From positions 1 to 24,630 of the forward strand of contig JAYFPL010000220.1 of NCBI GenBank assembly GCA_034927775.1: a stretch of 24,630 nt of DNA, written 5' to 3'. The translations under genes and the position numbers were made by a program. Source of the stretch: IOR16 sp034927775. Its GTDB lineage: Bacteria; Bacillota; Clostridia; Peptostreptococcales; Anaerovoracaceae. A model generated the notes under the pieces. It was not told the DNA's origin. It ran no database searches and saw nothing but the letters and a program-made list of their open reading frames with translations. Of the stretch, positions 1 through 8,623 are shown piece after piece. Each line of letters starts with the position of its first letter. Within the stretch, counting starts at the first letter, position 1.

Positions 1-2876
1 ATGATTTTACTCCAGACCCTTGCAGCAGAAGCACTTCCCTGACTCAATTCGATGTTGACATCGTTTCCAATCCAAACAGCTGCAGAATATTGAGGGGTAA
101 ATCCTACGAACCAAGCATCATAGTTATCTGAGGTCGTACCGGTTTTTCCTGCAACTGGCTGATTTCCGATCGCAGCACGACCTGCAATACCATGGGATAC
201 AGTAGTACGTAAAATATCAGTCATAATAAAGGCAACACCCCGATCCATTACTTGCTCTGTTGAGACTTCATTCTCTAATATGACTTCTCCTTTTTTATTC
301 GTAACCTTAGTATAGCAAGTTGGTTCATTGTAAACGCCTTGATTTGCAAAAGCACTGTATCCTGCACACATCTGCAATGGAGAAATACCTTTTGACATAC
401 CACCTAAAGCGAGAGCGGCTGCATTCATATCGTTGACAGATCCGGATTCTTCAATAGATGTAACTCCTAATTTCTTTAAAAAGTTTACCGAACGATCTGC
501 ACCGATGTCCATCCATACCTTTACTGCATTGACATTTACGGATTGTTCTACTGATTCACGAAGCGTATAAAGTCCACGGTAACTATTGTACCAGTTCTTT
601 GGCCATTTTTTTCCCTGTACATATAAAGGTGCATCATCAATTACACTGGCAGCAGTCCAATTCGTTTCACCGTCTACGGCACTTTGCAGTGCCGGTCCGT
701 ATACTCCCATTGGCTTAATTGCAGAACCAGGTTGGCGAGTTGCAGTGGCACGATTGAAAATCCGTCTGCCTTCAACACTGCGTCCTCCTACCATGGCTTT
801 AATACTGCCAGATTTATGATCCATAATAACCAAAGCTGATTGAGGCTGCAATATTTTTTGTTTTAAGGAAAAATGTTCACTGCTTATGGTTAAATCACCG
901 TTTGCGTTTGACTGGAAAAACTTTGGACGATCCTTTAGGAAAGCCGCATCAATGATAAGATTTCCATCATCATCTTTCTTTTTATATTCCGCAGGTATTT
1001 GAATAACACCGCCACCAATGCTATAGAAAACGCCATCTTCAATTACATATAAATCTTTAAACTCTATATTGTAATCAATGTTTTCTTGCACTTCTGCCTT
1101 ATAAAAATTTAAACGATTTCCTTTTAATAAGGTAAGGCTTCCATCTGTGTTTTTGCGGTATTCATCGGACCTTATCGTAAAGCTGCCATCATTATTAAAA
1201 TAAGAGCTCTTACTGTACAAAAGAATGCGATTGTTTTTATCACGTACATTACCGGATTTATCCTTATTTAATGAAACAACCTTTGGAAAGTTTGCACTGT
1301 TTGCAAATTCTGTTTCAGCAATTTTTTGCATATTAACATTCATTGTTGTATAAATACGCAGACCACCGTTGTACAACATATTTTTTGCATCGGATTCCTT
1401 CATACCGTTTTTTTCAATTAAATCCTTGAGTACTTGCTTAATCGTATAATCAGCAAAGTAGGAAGAGATATCGTGTGTATTGTCTTGGCTTGGATTGATG
1501 GAAGAACGAATGTCATAGTCCATTGCTTCTTGGTATTCACTTTGGCTTATTTTGCCCTGTTCTTTCATAAATTTAAGTACTAATTGCTGCCTTGGAACAA
1601 AGGAATCATTATACCATACGGTGTATTCATCACCGCGGCGCAGGATATCAAGCCCTTCCGTATCCAATAATTCATTTTTTTCTTGTTTTACGGGTGCATA
1701 GGAATTCGGGCTTTGCGGAAGTGTTGCTAAAAGCGCGCACTCCGGAAGTGTTAAATCTTCAACATCCTTTGAAAAATAAGCTTGAGAAGCAGCTTGCACA
1801 CCATTGGCGTGACTACCTAAGAATATGGTATTTAAGTATGCTTCAATGATTTGTTCCTTAGTTAATTTATGCTCCAGGCAAACCGTATAATAGGCTTCTT
1901 TGATTTTACGTGTCATAGAACGTTGTGATTTGCTTTCTGCTAAATATAAGTTACGAGCTAACTGCTGTGTAATCGTACTGGTACCGCTAATTCGTTCGCC
2001 TTGTGTAATGCTTTCAAAGATTGCACCAAAGATACGAACAAAGTTAAATCCGTGATGGTCCCAAAAAGTTTTATCTTCAATAGAGACAAAAGCTTCAATG
2101 AGATCAGGAGGTAACTGCTTATATGATACATTGGTACGAAGACCGTTTCCCTGATTTAAGCTATCTACAATTTTTCCTTCATCATCGTACAGAACGGAGT
2201 TCTCAGATAAAAGGGCATAAATATTGTCTGGATCAATTGGCGGTGCTGTTACTATAATCGAAATAACAATGGCAAGGATAATGATACAAAATGCCAATCC
2301 TGCAGAAATTATAAATTTAAATAATTGTTTTGTATTTACTCGATATTTTTTCTTTTTCTTTTTAGAGTCACTCATTGTTGTCCTCATATCACTTTCTGAA
2401 CTTTGCGTTTCTTCGTTTCGCTCCAGAATCTTTGTCTTCATTAATAAAGCTGTAAAATAGCTTTTTGCACGCGTTAAAAATCCTCTTTTTTCTTGTACAG
2501 AGGATTGTGACAAAGACGCAGATGATTGCAAGTTCCTTTTATCTTGAGTGGATTTTGCAGGCATGTTCTTTTTATCGCCAATGTTTACACCTTGTTCTCC
2601 ATGGAGACGCTGCATTCGGCTTGGTCTAGTTGTTTCTGCTTCAAGCTTTGCCATGTTTTTCCGAAATAATTCATCGGAGTCACTGGATTTTCTAAAATTT
2701 CGGTCAAAGTCATGACTGATTTTATCAAATTGATCTTCAATCTTAATATGTGTTTCGCTATTGTTTATGTGGCTACTCTCAGAATTTTTATCACCAGATG
2801 ATTCTTCATCAAATTGGCTGAGAAAATCATCAATTTCTCGTTCAACATCGCTTTTGTTTTTAGAGTCATCACCCAA
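1..2876 (-). CDS. Class A penicillin-binding protein (PBP1a-like), 3' end cut by window
   Basis: Bifunctional peptidoglycan synthase, polymerising and cross-linking the wall from the outer face of the membrane. Read on the minus strand, about 958 codons are present and the frame is still open at base 1, so only the C-terminus is missing. Order of parts: a hydrophilic cytoplasmic tail of about 180 residues, a lysine-rich stretch and one membrane helix (about 185-212), then a family 51 glycosyltransferase domain with EDKTFWDHHG near 267 and TITQQLARN near 300. A beta-rich linker follows (about 480-665), then the transpeptidase with RQPGSAIKP (Ser-x-x-Lys, near 718), SVN near 779 and KTGTT near 904. 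The chosen start is TTG at 2876, because AAAGG-TT-GGTGAT lies just upstream with good spacing. GTG at 2885 is in frame but too close to the AAAGG. The divergent neighbour is the HutP-like gene. Confidence 0.95.
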   Translation of the reverse strand, partial: MGDDSKNKSDVEREIDDFLSQFDEESSGDKNSESSHINNSETHIKIEDQFDKISHDFDRNFRKSSDSDELFRKNMAKLEAETTRPSRMQRLHGEQGVNIGDKKNMPAKSTQDKRNLQSSASLSQSSVQEKRGFLTRAKSYFTALLMKTKILERNEETQSSESDMRTTMSDSKKKKKKYRVNTKQLFKFIISAGLAFCIIILAIVISIIVTAPPIDPDNIYALLSENSVLYDDEGKIVDSLNQGNGLRTNVSYKQLPPDLIEAFVSIEDKTFWDHHGFNFVRIFGAIFESITQGERISGTSTITQQLARNLYLAESKSQRSMTRKIKEAYYTVCLEHKLTKEQIIEAYLNTIFLGSHANGVQAASQAYFSKDVEDLTLPECALLATLPQSPNSYAPVKQEKNELLDTEGLDILRRGDEYTVWYNDSFVPRQQLVLKFMKEQGKISQSEYQEAMDYDIRSSINPSQDNTHDISSYFADYTIKQVLKDLIEKNGMKESDAKNMLYNGGLRIYTTMNVNMQKIAETEFANSANFPKVVSLNKDKSGNVRDKNNRILLYSKSSYFNNDGSFTIRSDEYRKNTDGSLTLLKGNRLNFYKAEVQENIDYNIEFKDLYVIEDGVFYSIGGGVIQIPAEYKKKDDDGNLIIDAAFLKDRPKFFQSNANGDLTISSEHFSLKQKILQPQSALVIMDHKSGSIKAMVGGRSVEGRRIFNRATATRQPGSAIKPMGVYGPALQSAVDGETNWTAASVIDDAPLYVQGKKWPKNWYNSYRGLYTLRESVEQSVNVNAVKVWMDIGADRSVNFLKKLGVTSIEESGSVNDMNAAALALGGMSKGISPLQMCAGYSAFANQGVYNEPTCYTKVTNKKGEVILENEVSTEQVMDRGVAFIMTDILRTTVSHGIAGRAAIGNQPVAGKTGTTSDNYDAWFVGFTPQYSAAVWIGNDVNIELSQGSASAARVWSKI

Positions 2877-2995
2877 AAAAATCACCAACCTTTCATATTA
2901 AATTTATATTTTATTGTCATTGCTGTTTTTCATTTTTTATTAATCAGCAGTGAATGTGCGTGCATATTACACAAGTAATTCTAATTTACCAGCAT

Positions 2996-3012
2996 ATAGT
3001 ATAGCATACTAT
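2996..3012. promoter_or_regulatory. 17-bp inverted repeat over the PBP promoter -10
   Basis: ATAGTAT-AGC-ATACTAT is a perfect 7-bp inverted repeat with a 3-base centre. It covers the predicted -10 box of the minus-strand PBP promoter. It could be an operator, or chance symmetry in AT-rich DNA; no regulator is identified. Confidence 0.35.
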
Positions 3013-3027
3013 CTACTTTTTTGACAG
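2998..3027 (-). promoter_or_regulatory. Putative sigma-A promoter of the PBP gene
   Basis: On the minus strand CTGTCA (-35, 3027-3022) and TATACT (-10, 3003-2998) are separated by 18 bases. The -35 is 4/6 and the -10 is 5/6 to consensus. It lies about 120 bases upstream of the TTG start. Confidence 0.45.
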
Positions 3028-3069
3028 TAAAAGGGATGAAAATGTTCCAAATCAAAAGAAGAATTCACA

Positions 3070-3099
3070 TTGCAAAGAATTTGCCTGCCGTAGTATAAT
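3070..3099 (+). promoter_or_regulatory. Putative sigma-A promoter of the HutP-like gene
   Basis: TTGCAA (3070-3075) and a perfect TATAAT (3094-3099) are 18 bases apart. They sit about 45 bases upstream of the start codon, in the divergent region shared with the PBP gene. Confidence 0.55.
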
Positions 3100-3142
3100 C
3101 ATTTCAGTGATGTAGTATTGTCGGGAAGGAAAGGTATTGGAT

Positions 3143-3559
3143 ATGTATGACAGCATAGATGTAGCCAGAGCAGCAATTAAACTGGCGATTACGCCAACAA
3201 GAACGGCAGAGGAACAGCTGTTACAGCGATTGCGTGAAAGAGAAATTTATGGAGCGGCAGTCGATGTTGGTGGAGATGTAGTGAATTCCATTCATATTAT
3301 TATTGAACGGGCAATTTTGGCATCCAGAAAAAACAATGTTACCAAGGAATGTCATGTAGAAGATGGGGCAATTGCAGGTGCTACAAGAGAAGCCTTAACT
3401 CAAGTCATTGCTAAGGCAACGGGATTAAATGGAGGCGGTAAGGTTGCAATATGCCGTCATAAAGAGCATTTGAGTGTCTGTATCTTTATGAGTATCGGGC
3501 TTTTACATTTAAATGAAGTTGTTATTGGTTTGGGGCACAGGTCTTTGCCTGGAAATTAG
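3143..3559 (+). CDS. HutP-family RNA-binding regulator
   Basis: A 138-residue protein recognised as HutP family from its central and C-terminal parts: AVDVGGDVVNSIHIIIERA, an AGATREAL helix, and LLHLNEVVIGLGHR near the end. Family knowledge: Bacillus subtilis HutP is a hexameric antiterminator that binds UAG-containing mRNA with L-histidine and Mg2+ and switches on histidine use. No histidine-catabolic gene is visible here and comEC follows, so the target is unknown. By eye, the counterparts of two of the three Mg2+-binding histidines of B. subtilis HutP look replaced (EDGAIAG where HutP has ESHALYH). The C-terminal histidine (GLGHR) is kept. Start: ATG 3143 lies 8 bases after GGAAAGG; the in-frame TTG at 3137 is an alternative giving 140 residues. 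Confidence 0.85.
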   Translation: MYDSIDVARAAIKLAITPTRTAEEQLLQRLREREIYGAAVDVGGDVVNSIHIIIERAILASRKNNVTKECHVEDGAIAGATREALTQVIAKATGLNGGGKVAICRHKEHLSVCIFMSIGLLHLNEVVIGLGHRSLPGN

Positions 3560-3588
3560 TTGACAAAATTTTACAAAAAAAGTAAACT
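3560..3588 (+). promoter_or_regulatory. Putative promoter of comEC
   Basis: A perfect TTGACA (3560-3565), 17 bases, then TAAACT (3583-3588, 4/6). It begins directly after the hutP-like stop codon, so comEC-holA could be transcribed separately from the regulator. Confidence 0.5.
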
Positions 3589-3622
3589 AAAAATGGGGAA
3601 TGCAAATATGGTACTTTCAAAA

Positions 3623-3628
3623 AAGGAG
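3623..3628 (+). promoter_or_regulatory. Ribosome binding site that fixes the comEC start at TTG 3636
   Basis: AAGGAG lies 7 bases before TTG 3636. The upstream in-frame ATG at 3600 has only GGGGA directly abutting it, which is too close to work well. Confidence 0.7.
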
Positions 3629-3635
3629 CGTTATA

Positions 3636-6146
3636 TTGAGAAGACCGTTTGCTTTTCTGTTTTTTTGTTTTTTGTCTGGAATCATAGAACAAGCGTTAAT
3701 CACAAATTTTTGGATAGCATTTTGTATTAAAGGTGTTAGCTGTTTTTTTATTGGCTCTTTTTGTTTTTTAATGAAAGGAGAATGGAGGAAGTCTGTTGTA
3801 TGGGCAGGCTTTTTTTTATTTATATTTCTTACAGGTATGCAGTATTTTTCTTTCTTTGAGATGAAATCAACTGTTTTAGATACTCATATTGGAGAAATGG
3901 TTTCTTTGAAAGGTACGGTACAGTCGGTTAGTCAAAAGGAAGAAAGCAGCCATGTATTATTGAAAATACAGTCATATCGTTACCGTGACGGTGAAAATGA
4001 GACAGATTGGCAACCGATTCGAGAGCGAATTTTATTAACAGTATGGGAACCAGAAACAATAAAAGAAAAATGTCTTGCAGGGAAAATGGTTGATGTGAGA
4101 GGAATTTTAGAATTACCGCAAAGAGGAAAAAATCCTGGTTGCTTTGATTATTTAAAGTATCTTCGCAGTAGAAAAATCCGGTGGGTTATGTCAGTAAATT
4201 ATGGACAATTTAAAGTGCAAGAGATTGGAGAGAACAACCTTAAGTCGGGTCTGGATCAATTTAAACAAAAAGGGATTGAGGCTCTGCAGGATAATTTATC
4301 GAAAGAGAAGAGTGGATTGTTAATCGGAATGCTCTTTGGAGATAAAAATTATATGGACGAAAATTTGTATGAGAGTTTTCAAAGAAATGGGATTGCACAT
4401 ATTTTAGCGGTTTCTGGTATTCACGTCAATTTACTCTACCTTTATATTAATCGCTGTTTTAAGAAAAAATCGAAAACAAAAAGAAGTTTTTACACACTGA
4501 TTTTTTTATTATTATATACGGCTTTGGCAGATTTTTCGCCGTCTGTGGTACGAGCTTCTCTTATGATTACCATTCATGTTTTGGGATCTGTTTGGCTACA
4601 GCGTTATGATTTTTTTAATGCAATTTGTTTTAGCTGTTTTTTACAAATTATATATAATCCTTATACAATATACAATGTAGGTTTCCAATTATCCTATTTG
4701 GCTGTTTATTCTTTGGCAGTTATTTTACCATGGGTTGATAGTCGAATTGATCGAATGGTTTTGCTCACGGCAAAAGAATGGATTGGAAGTGTTGGAAAGT
4801 TTCTCTCTCCTTTATTTGTTTTGCAATTTTCAATGGCTCCTATAATAATCTTTCATTTTAATTTTTTTTCTTTTGTAGGATTTTTACTAAATCCACCCGT
4901 TCTTTTTTTAGCAGGTATGCTGATTCCTATTGGAATGAGTTTAATGTTTCTTTGCGGACTGCCTTATATAAGCGGAATTTTCTTTGGTGTTACAGTAAAG
5001 TCTGCAGATTTATTGCTTGAAGCTATTCTAAAAATTAATGATGTATTTGCGCTGTGGGGGCGAGGGTGTTTTTGGCTGGTAAGCCCGCCTCTTGGGTTTT
5101 TAATCCTTTTTTATGGAGGACTTTTTTTCTACTGCACAGAATTACATTGTATTTTACGCAGAACGGGAAATACAAGGCGAATTTATACTGTATTTGCCCT
5201 GATAGTAGTGTGTGCCTGTGTTTTTCCATGGAGCTGCGGCGCTGCAGATGTTCCACATCCTTTTTCAAGAAGACTGCATCAATTGACATTTGTGGATGTG
5301 GGGCAGGGGGACTGCCTTCACATAAGAACTCCTTCTGGAAAAAACATTCTGATTGATGGTGGAGGCAGCGCCCGCTTTAATGTAGGGAAGAAGGTACTTC
5401 TTCCCTACTTATTGAAAAATGGTGTGAATCACATTGACTTAGCGATTGTGACACATCTACATACCGATCACTTTAAGGGAATACAGGAACTTTCTGTTTA
5501 TATGCCGATTAAGTATCTTGGTATTTATGAAGGAAATGAAATTCGAACGGAAATGTTTCCGTTAAATGTGGATTATGCTGCACAAAATGAATCGATGAAA
5601 AATGATCTTATAAAAATTCAAAATAGAAAGGCTGAAACGAAGATTCTTTATTTAAAAAAAGGAGACCGAGTAAAACTGGAAAAAGAAATTTGGCTGGATA
5701 TTCTGGCCCCAAAGGGAACAAGTAGCAAACAGTATCATGCTATGTTTCAAAATGAAGATGAAAATGCAACCAGTTTAATCATTCGGGTAAATTATTCGGG
5801 TTTTTCTGTATTAATGACAGGAGATATGGGTTTTGAAGGAGAAAAAACTTTAATGGAGACTCAGAAAAACTTAAACTGCAATGTTTTAAAGGTTGGTCAT
5901 CACGGTAGTGCATATTCTACATCAGAAGATTTTTTAAATGCAGTAAATCCCCAAATTGCAGTAATTCAAGTTGGAAAAAATAATTTTGGGCATCCGGCAT
6001 TGCGTGTGATTGAATTATTTCAAAAGTACGATATAATAATAGGTAGAAATGATTTGGAAGGTGCGGTTTTTCTGGATGAAATTTCTTCTGAAAATGTAAA
6101 TATAGAATCTTTTTGTTATGGCAAAAAAGAGATAAAAATAGAGTGA
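3636..6146 (+). CDS. comEC: ComEC/Rec2 DNA-uptake channel protein
   Basis: Polytopic membrane protein of about 836 residues that carries single-stranded DNA across the membrane during transformation; such genes are common in Clostridia not known to be competent. An N-terminal pair of membrane segments and a soluble OB-like region (DUF4131 type) come first. The competence domain follows with its hallmark GIAHILAVSGIHVNLLY and many hydrophobic segments. The C-terminal metallo-beta-lactamase-like domain begins near residue 552 (FVDVGQGDC) and holds THLHTDH near 606, MTGD near 727 and GHHGS near 753. The metal ligands therefore look intact and the proposed nuclease may be active. TTG 3636 is preferred over ATG 3600 on ribosome-binding-site spacing. 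holA follows after 12 bases, the usual arrangement in Firmicutes. No other late competence gene is seen. Confidence 0.93.
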   Translation: MRRPFAFLFFCFLSGIIEQALITNFWIAFCIKGVSCFFIGSFCFLMKGEWRKSVVWAGFFLFIFLTGMQYFSFFEMKSTVLDTHIGEMVSLKGTVQSVSQKEESSHVLLKIQSYRYRDGENETDWQPIRERILLTVWEPETIKEKCLAGKMVDVRGILELPQRGKNPGCFDYLKYLRSRKIRWVMSVNYGQFKVQEIGENNLKSGLDQFKQKGIEALQDNLSKEKSGLLIGMLFGDKNYMDENLYESFQRNGIAHILAVSGIHVNLLYLYINRCFKKKSKTKRSFYTLIFLLLYTALADFSPSVVRASLMITIHVLGSVWLQRYDFFNAICFSCFLQIIYNPYTIYNVGFQLSYLAVYSLAVILPWVDSRIDRMVLLTAKEWIGSVGKFLSPLFVLQFSMAPIIIFHFNFFSFVGFLLNPPVLFLAGMLIPIGMSLMFLCGLPYISGIFFGVTVKSADLLLEAILKINDVFALWGRGCFWLVSPPLGFLILFYGGLFFYCTELHCILRRTGNTRRIYTVFALIVVCACVFPWSCGAADVPHPFSRRLHQLTFVDVGQGDCLHIRTPSGKNILIDGGGSARFNVGKKVLLPYLLKNGVNHIDLAIVTHLHTDHFKGIQELSVYMPIKYLGIYEGNEIRTEMFPLNVDYAAQNESMKNDLIKIQNRKAETKILYLKKGDRVKLEKEIWLDILAPKGTSSKQYHAMFQNEDENATSLIIRVNYSGFSVLMTGDMGFEGEKTLMETQKNLNCNVLKVGHHGSAYSTSEDFLNAVNPQIAVIQVGKNNFGHPALRVIELFQKYDIIIGRNDLEGAVFLDEISSENVNIESFCYGKKEIKIE

Positions 6147-6158
6147 TAAAGGAGATTT

Positions 6159-7214
6159 ATGGCTTATCAACGAAAACAAGCAACGGTTCATGCTTATCAA
6201 AAAATACAGAATGAAATAAAAGATGGCAAGCTGAAACAGGTGCTGTTTTTTTATGGCAGAGAGAACTATCTTTCTGATTGGGCTTTAGAAGTGATTGTGG
6301 GTAAATACATCAATCCTGCATGTAAGGAATTGGATCTTTCTCAATTTGACGGGATGTTAGTCAGTGTGAAAGATATCATTAACACTTGTGAAACGTTGCC
6401 GCTCTTTTCCGAGAAGAAGATTGTGATTGTTAAGGACTTTGCACCTCTTTCTGGGACAAAGAGAAAAGGGTACGGTGATGAGGATGAAAAGAAACTCATT
6501 GAATATATAAAAGATTTACCAGAAACGACAATGTTGATTCTTACAGCTGATACAGCGGATAAGAGAAGAAAGCTCTATAAAAGTGTAGCTCAGATCGGAG
6601 AAACCTATGACTTTAATCAGCTCGATGAAAAACAACTGACTGCGTTTATTAATAAGCGTCTGAAAAGTGCAGAACGTATTGCAAAGCCAGGAGTTATTTC
6701 TCAATTTATTGCATACACAGGTTATTATGATAAAGAAAGCGATTATACCCTATATTGTTTAGAAAATGATATTAAAAAAGCACTGTTTCATAGTCAAAAT
6801 CCGGAGTTAACTTTAGAGGATTTTAAAGGGACTGCTTCTGCTAACATCGATACAAATGTTTTTGCTATGATGGATGCTTTAAGTAAAGGGGATAAACAAC
6901 AAGGCTTTCTTTTATTGCATAATATTTTACAATCCGGTGAAAACACATATAAGATTCTTGCTTTGATTTGTTCTCAATTTGAGTTGATGTTTTGCGTAAA
7001 GGAAATGAAGAAAGATGGTTTGACGCTATCTGCAATGGTAAATGAGCTTGGGGTTCATGAATTTCGAGTAAAAAAAGCGATACAGTTTGCGGAGCGTTAT
7101 ACAATTGGTCATTTGCGAACTATGCTGAAACGAGCTTATGAAGTAGATAATAATATAAAATCCGGAATTTTAGATCAAACCTTAGCATTAGAGCTGCTGA
7201 TCGCAGAAAGTTAA
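6159..7214 (+). CDS. holA: DNA polymerase III delta subunit
   Basis: Clamp-loader delta subunit, 351 residues, the wrench that opens the sliding clamp for chromosome replication. The N-terminus carries the family's LFFYGRENYLSDWAL segment, the place of a degenerate P-loop. The body has EKKIVIVKDFAPL and TTMLILTAD, typical of the AAA+-fold domain, followed by the helical collar with DTNVFAMMDAL. No Walker A lysine motif is present, as expected for delta. AAGGAG lies 5 bases before the ATG. It is 12 bases after comEC and probably cotranscribed with it. The rpsT gene that often follows holA is not found here. Confidence 0.92.
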   Translation: MAYQRKQATVHAYQKIQNEIKDGKLKQVLFFYGRENYLSDWALEVIVGKYINPACKELDLSQFDGMLVSVKDIINTCETLPLFSEKKIVIVKDFAPLSGTKRKGYGDEDEKKLIEYIKDLPETTMLILTADTADKRRKLYKSVAQIGETYDFNQLDEKQLTAFINKRLKSAERIAKPGVISQFIAYTGYYDKESDYTLYCLENDIKKALFHSQNPELTLEDFKGTASANIDTNVFAMMDALSKGDKQQGFLLLHNILQSGENTYKILALICSQFELMFCVKEMKKDGLTLSAMVNELGVHEFRVKKAIQFAERYTIGHLRTMLKRAYEVDNNIKSGILDQTLALELLIAES

Positions 7215-7309
7215 AAATAAAAAAGTTAAAATATGAAAAGAAAAAATAATTATTGCAAGGCTTTATTCAGTTATAAAATTCTGAAGTAAGAGCTATAGGG
7301 AGGAGTAAA

Positions 7310-7486
7310 ATGGGAGAAAAAATGAGCGTTTTTATGGAGTTGGCAACACCGCTTTGTGCGTTTATTGCCCCAGCGATTTTAACAGGATTACTTAAGGCGG
7401 TTCGTGATAAAGAGAAAACAGATAACTGGGCGTTTGCACTTATGGTTTGCAGTGCAATTATTGTTACAACATTATTATTTTCCTAG
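7310..7486 (+). CDS. Small 58-residue membrane protein of unknown function
   Basis: ATG 7310 follows a very strong AGGGAGGAG by 4 bases and runs to TAG 7484-7486. The protein has two hydrophobic stretches, about residues 8-29 and 40-57, joined by a charged linker (VRDKEKTDN). This predicts a two-helix membrane hairpin. I do not recognise the family. It stands between holA and the EamA transporter with about 95 and 100 bases on either side. Coding status rests on the ribosome binding site and the alternating hydrophobic/charged pattern. Confidence 0.7.
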   Translation: MGEKMSVFMELATPLCAFIAPAILTGLLKAVRDKEKTDNWAFALMVCSAIIVTTLLFS

Positions 7487-7528
7487 AGAAGCTAGTAATG
7501 ACTAAATAATAGTAATTTGTTATAAAAA

Positions 7529-7572
7529 AATACTTTGATCACTTCAATGCATTATAATTTCATTAAAGTATT
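7529..7572 (+). repeat. Inverted repeat in the leader of the EamA transporter gene
   Basis: Arms AATACTTTGAT (7529-7539) and ATTAAAGTATT (7562-7572) match at 10 of 11 positions around a 22-base loop. The right arm ends 17 bases before the start codon, near the ribosome binding site, so it could be an operator or an mRNA hairpin. Confidence 0.4.
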
Positions 7573-7588
7573 ACATAGGAGGGGAAAA

Positions 7589-8482
7589 ATGACACAACAA
7601 ATGAAAGCCGACTTAATGTTGGTTCTGGTAACCCTTTTTTGGGGTGTTTCGTACTTGCTCATGGATATCAGTTTAACAGCAATGGGGCCGTTTACCTTAA
7701 ATGCGTATCGGTTTTTGTTTGCTTTTTTTATTGTTGTGATATTTGCTTACAATAAAATTAAAAATGTAAATCGTATCACTTTAAAGTATAGTGCAATATT
7801 AGGTTTTATTTTGGTCTTTGTATATATTGGAGCAACATTTGGCGTGCTTCATACAAGCCTTTCCAATGCAGGCTTTCTTTGTGCATTAACCGTAGTTTTA
7901 ACTCCATTATTTGGATTTTTATTTTTGAATCAGAAGACAAGTAAAAAATTAACTCTGGTAGTAGGGATGGCTTTTGTAGGCATTGCGTTGCTTACTTTAA
8001 CGGAATCGTTAAAACCTAGGCTAGGCGATATTTTATGTATGATGTGTGCAATTGCTTATGCCATTGATTTATTGCTAACTGAGCGAGCTGTGAAGGCTGA
8101 AGGTGTGAATGCTTTTCAGCTTGGTGTTTTTCAGTTGGGTTTTACAGGAACTTTTATGTTGTTTTTAAGCTTCTTTCTTGAAAAACCCGTATTGCCTCAT
8201 ACGCCTAAAATATGGATTTCTGTATTAGTTCTTTCCATATTTTGTACGGGAATGGCCTTTATTGTACAAGTTATGGCACAACAATATACTACTGCTTCGC
8301 ATGTTGGTGTCATTTTTGCATTAGAACCTGTATTTGCAGGTATCGTTGCTTTTTTCTTTGCAGGAGAAATTTTATTGCCGCAGGCGTATTTTGGTGCATT
8401 TTTATTGGTTTCTAGCCTGTTTGTTATGGAGATTGATTTTAACAAACTATTTGGTAAAAAACAAGAACTGGAAGAAGTGTGA
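7589..8482 (+). CDS. EamA-family (drug/metabolite superfamily) transporter
   Basis: Inner-membrane permease of 297 residues with about ten hydrophobic segments in two tandem EamA repeats (about 6-140 and 150-285). TLFWGVSYLLMDISL near the N-terminus is the typical first-repeat start, and ALEPVFAGIVAFFF in the second repeat is the family's conserved SLEPVFAAL-like motif. Such proteins export metabolites or amino acids; the substrate cannot be told from sequence. The start is ATG 7589, 5 bases after AGGAGGGG. An in-frame TTG at 7535 would lie inside an inverted repeat and has no ribosome binding site. It ends in a short lysine/glutamate-rich tail. Confidence 0.9.
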   Translation: MTQQMKADLMLVLVTLFWGVSYLLMDISLTAMGPFTLNAYRFLFAFFIVVIFAYNKIKNVNRITLKYSAILGFILVFVYIGATFGVLHTSLSNAGFLCALTVVLTPLFGFLFLNQKTSKKLTLVVGMAFVGIALLTLTESLKPRLGDILCMMCAIAYAIDLLLTERAVKAEGVNAFQLGVFQLGFTGTFMLFLSFFLEKPVLPHTPKIWISVLVLSIFCTGMAFIVQVMAQQYTTASHVGVIFALEPVFAGIVAFFFAGEILLPQAYFGAFLLVSSLFVMEIDFNKLFGKKQELEEV

Positions 8483-8540
8483 ACAGACAGTTTGACAATT
8501 TATCTAAATATTTGCTCTTTATTTGCAAAATATCGAAAAA

Positions 8541-8569
8541 AAGGAAGGCAAAAACGATTTGACTTCCTT
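8541..8569. terminator. Hairpin after the transporter gene, probable weak terminator
   Basis: AAGGAAG-G-CAAA, loop AACGA, TTTG-A-CTTCCTT: 11 paired bases with one G-A mismatch. Only a loose T-rich stretch follows. The A-run before it would serve as a T-run on the other strand, where no gene needs one. Confidence 0.45.
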
Positions 8570-8596
8570 GTATTCCAATATTCTTTTTGGTATACT
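8568..8596 (+). promoter_or_regulatory. Putative extended -10 promoter of the transhydrogenase operon
   Basis: TTGTAT (8568-8573), 17 bases, then TATACT (8591-8596) preceded by TGG, which matches an extended -10 element. This gives a leader of about 125 bases before the first gene. Confidence 0.55.
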
Positions 8597-8623
8597 AGCA
8601 TCGTATGCCTTATAAAAAAGTGA

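Noticed and set aside
586..2460. Plus-strand open frames at 586-819, 1592-1849 and 2224-2460
   Set aside because: They are antisense to a clearly coding PBP gene, lack good ribosome binding sites and show no recognisable domain.
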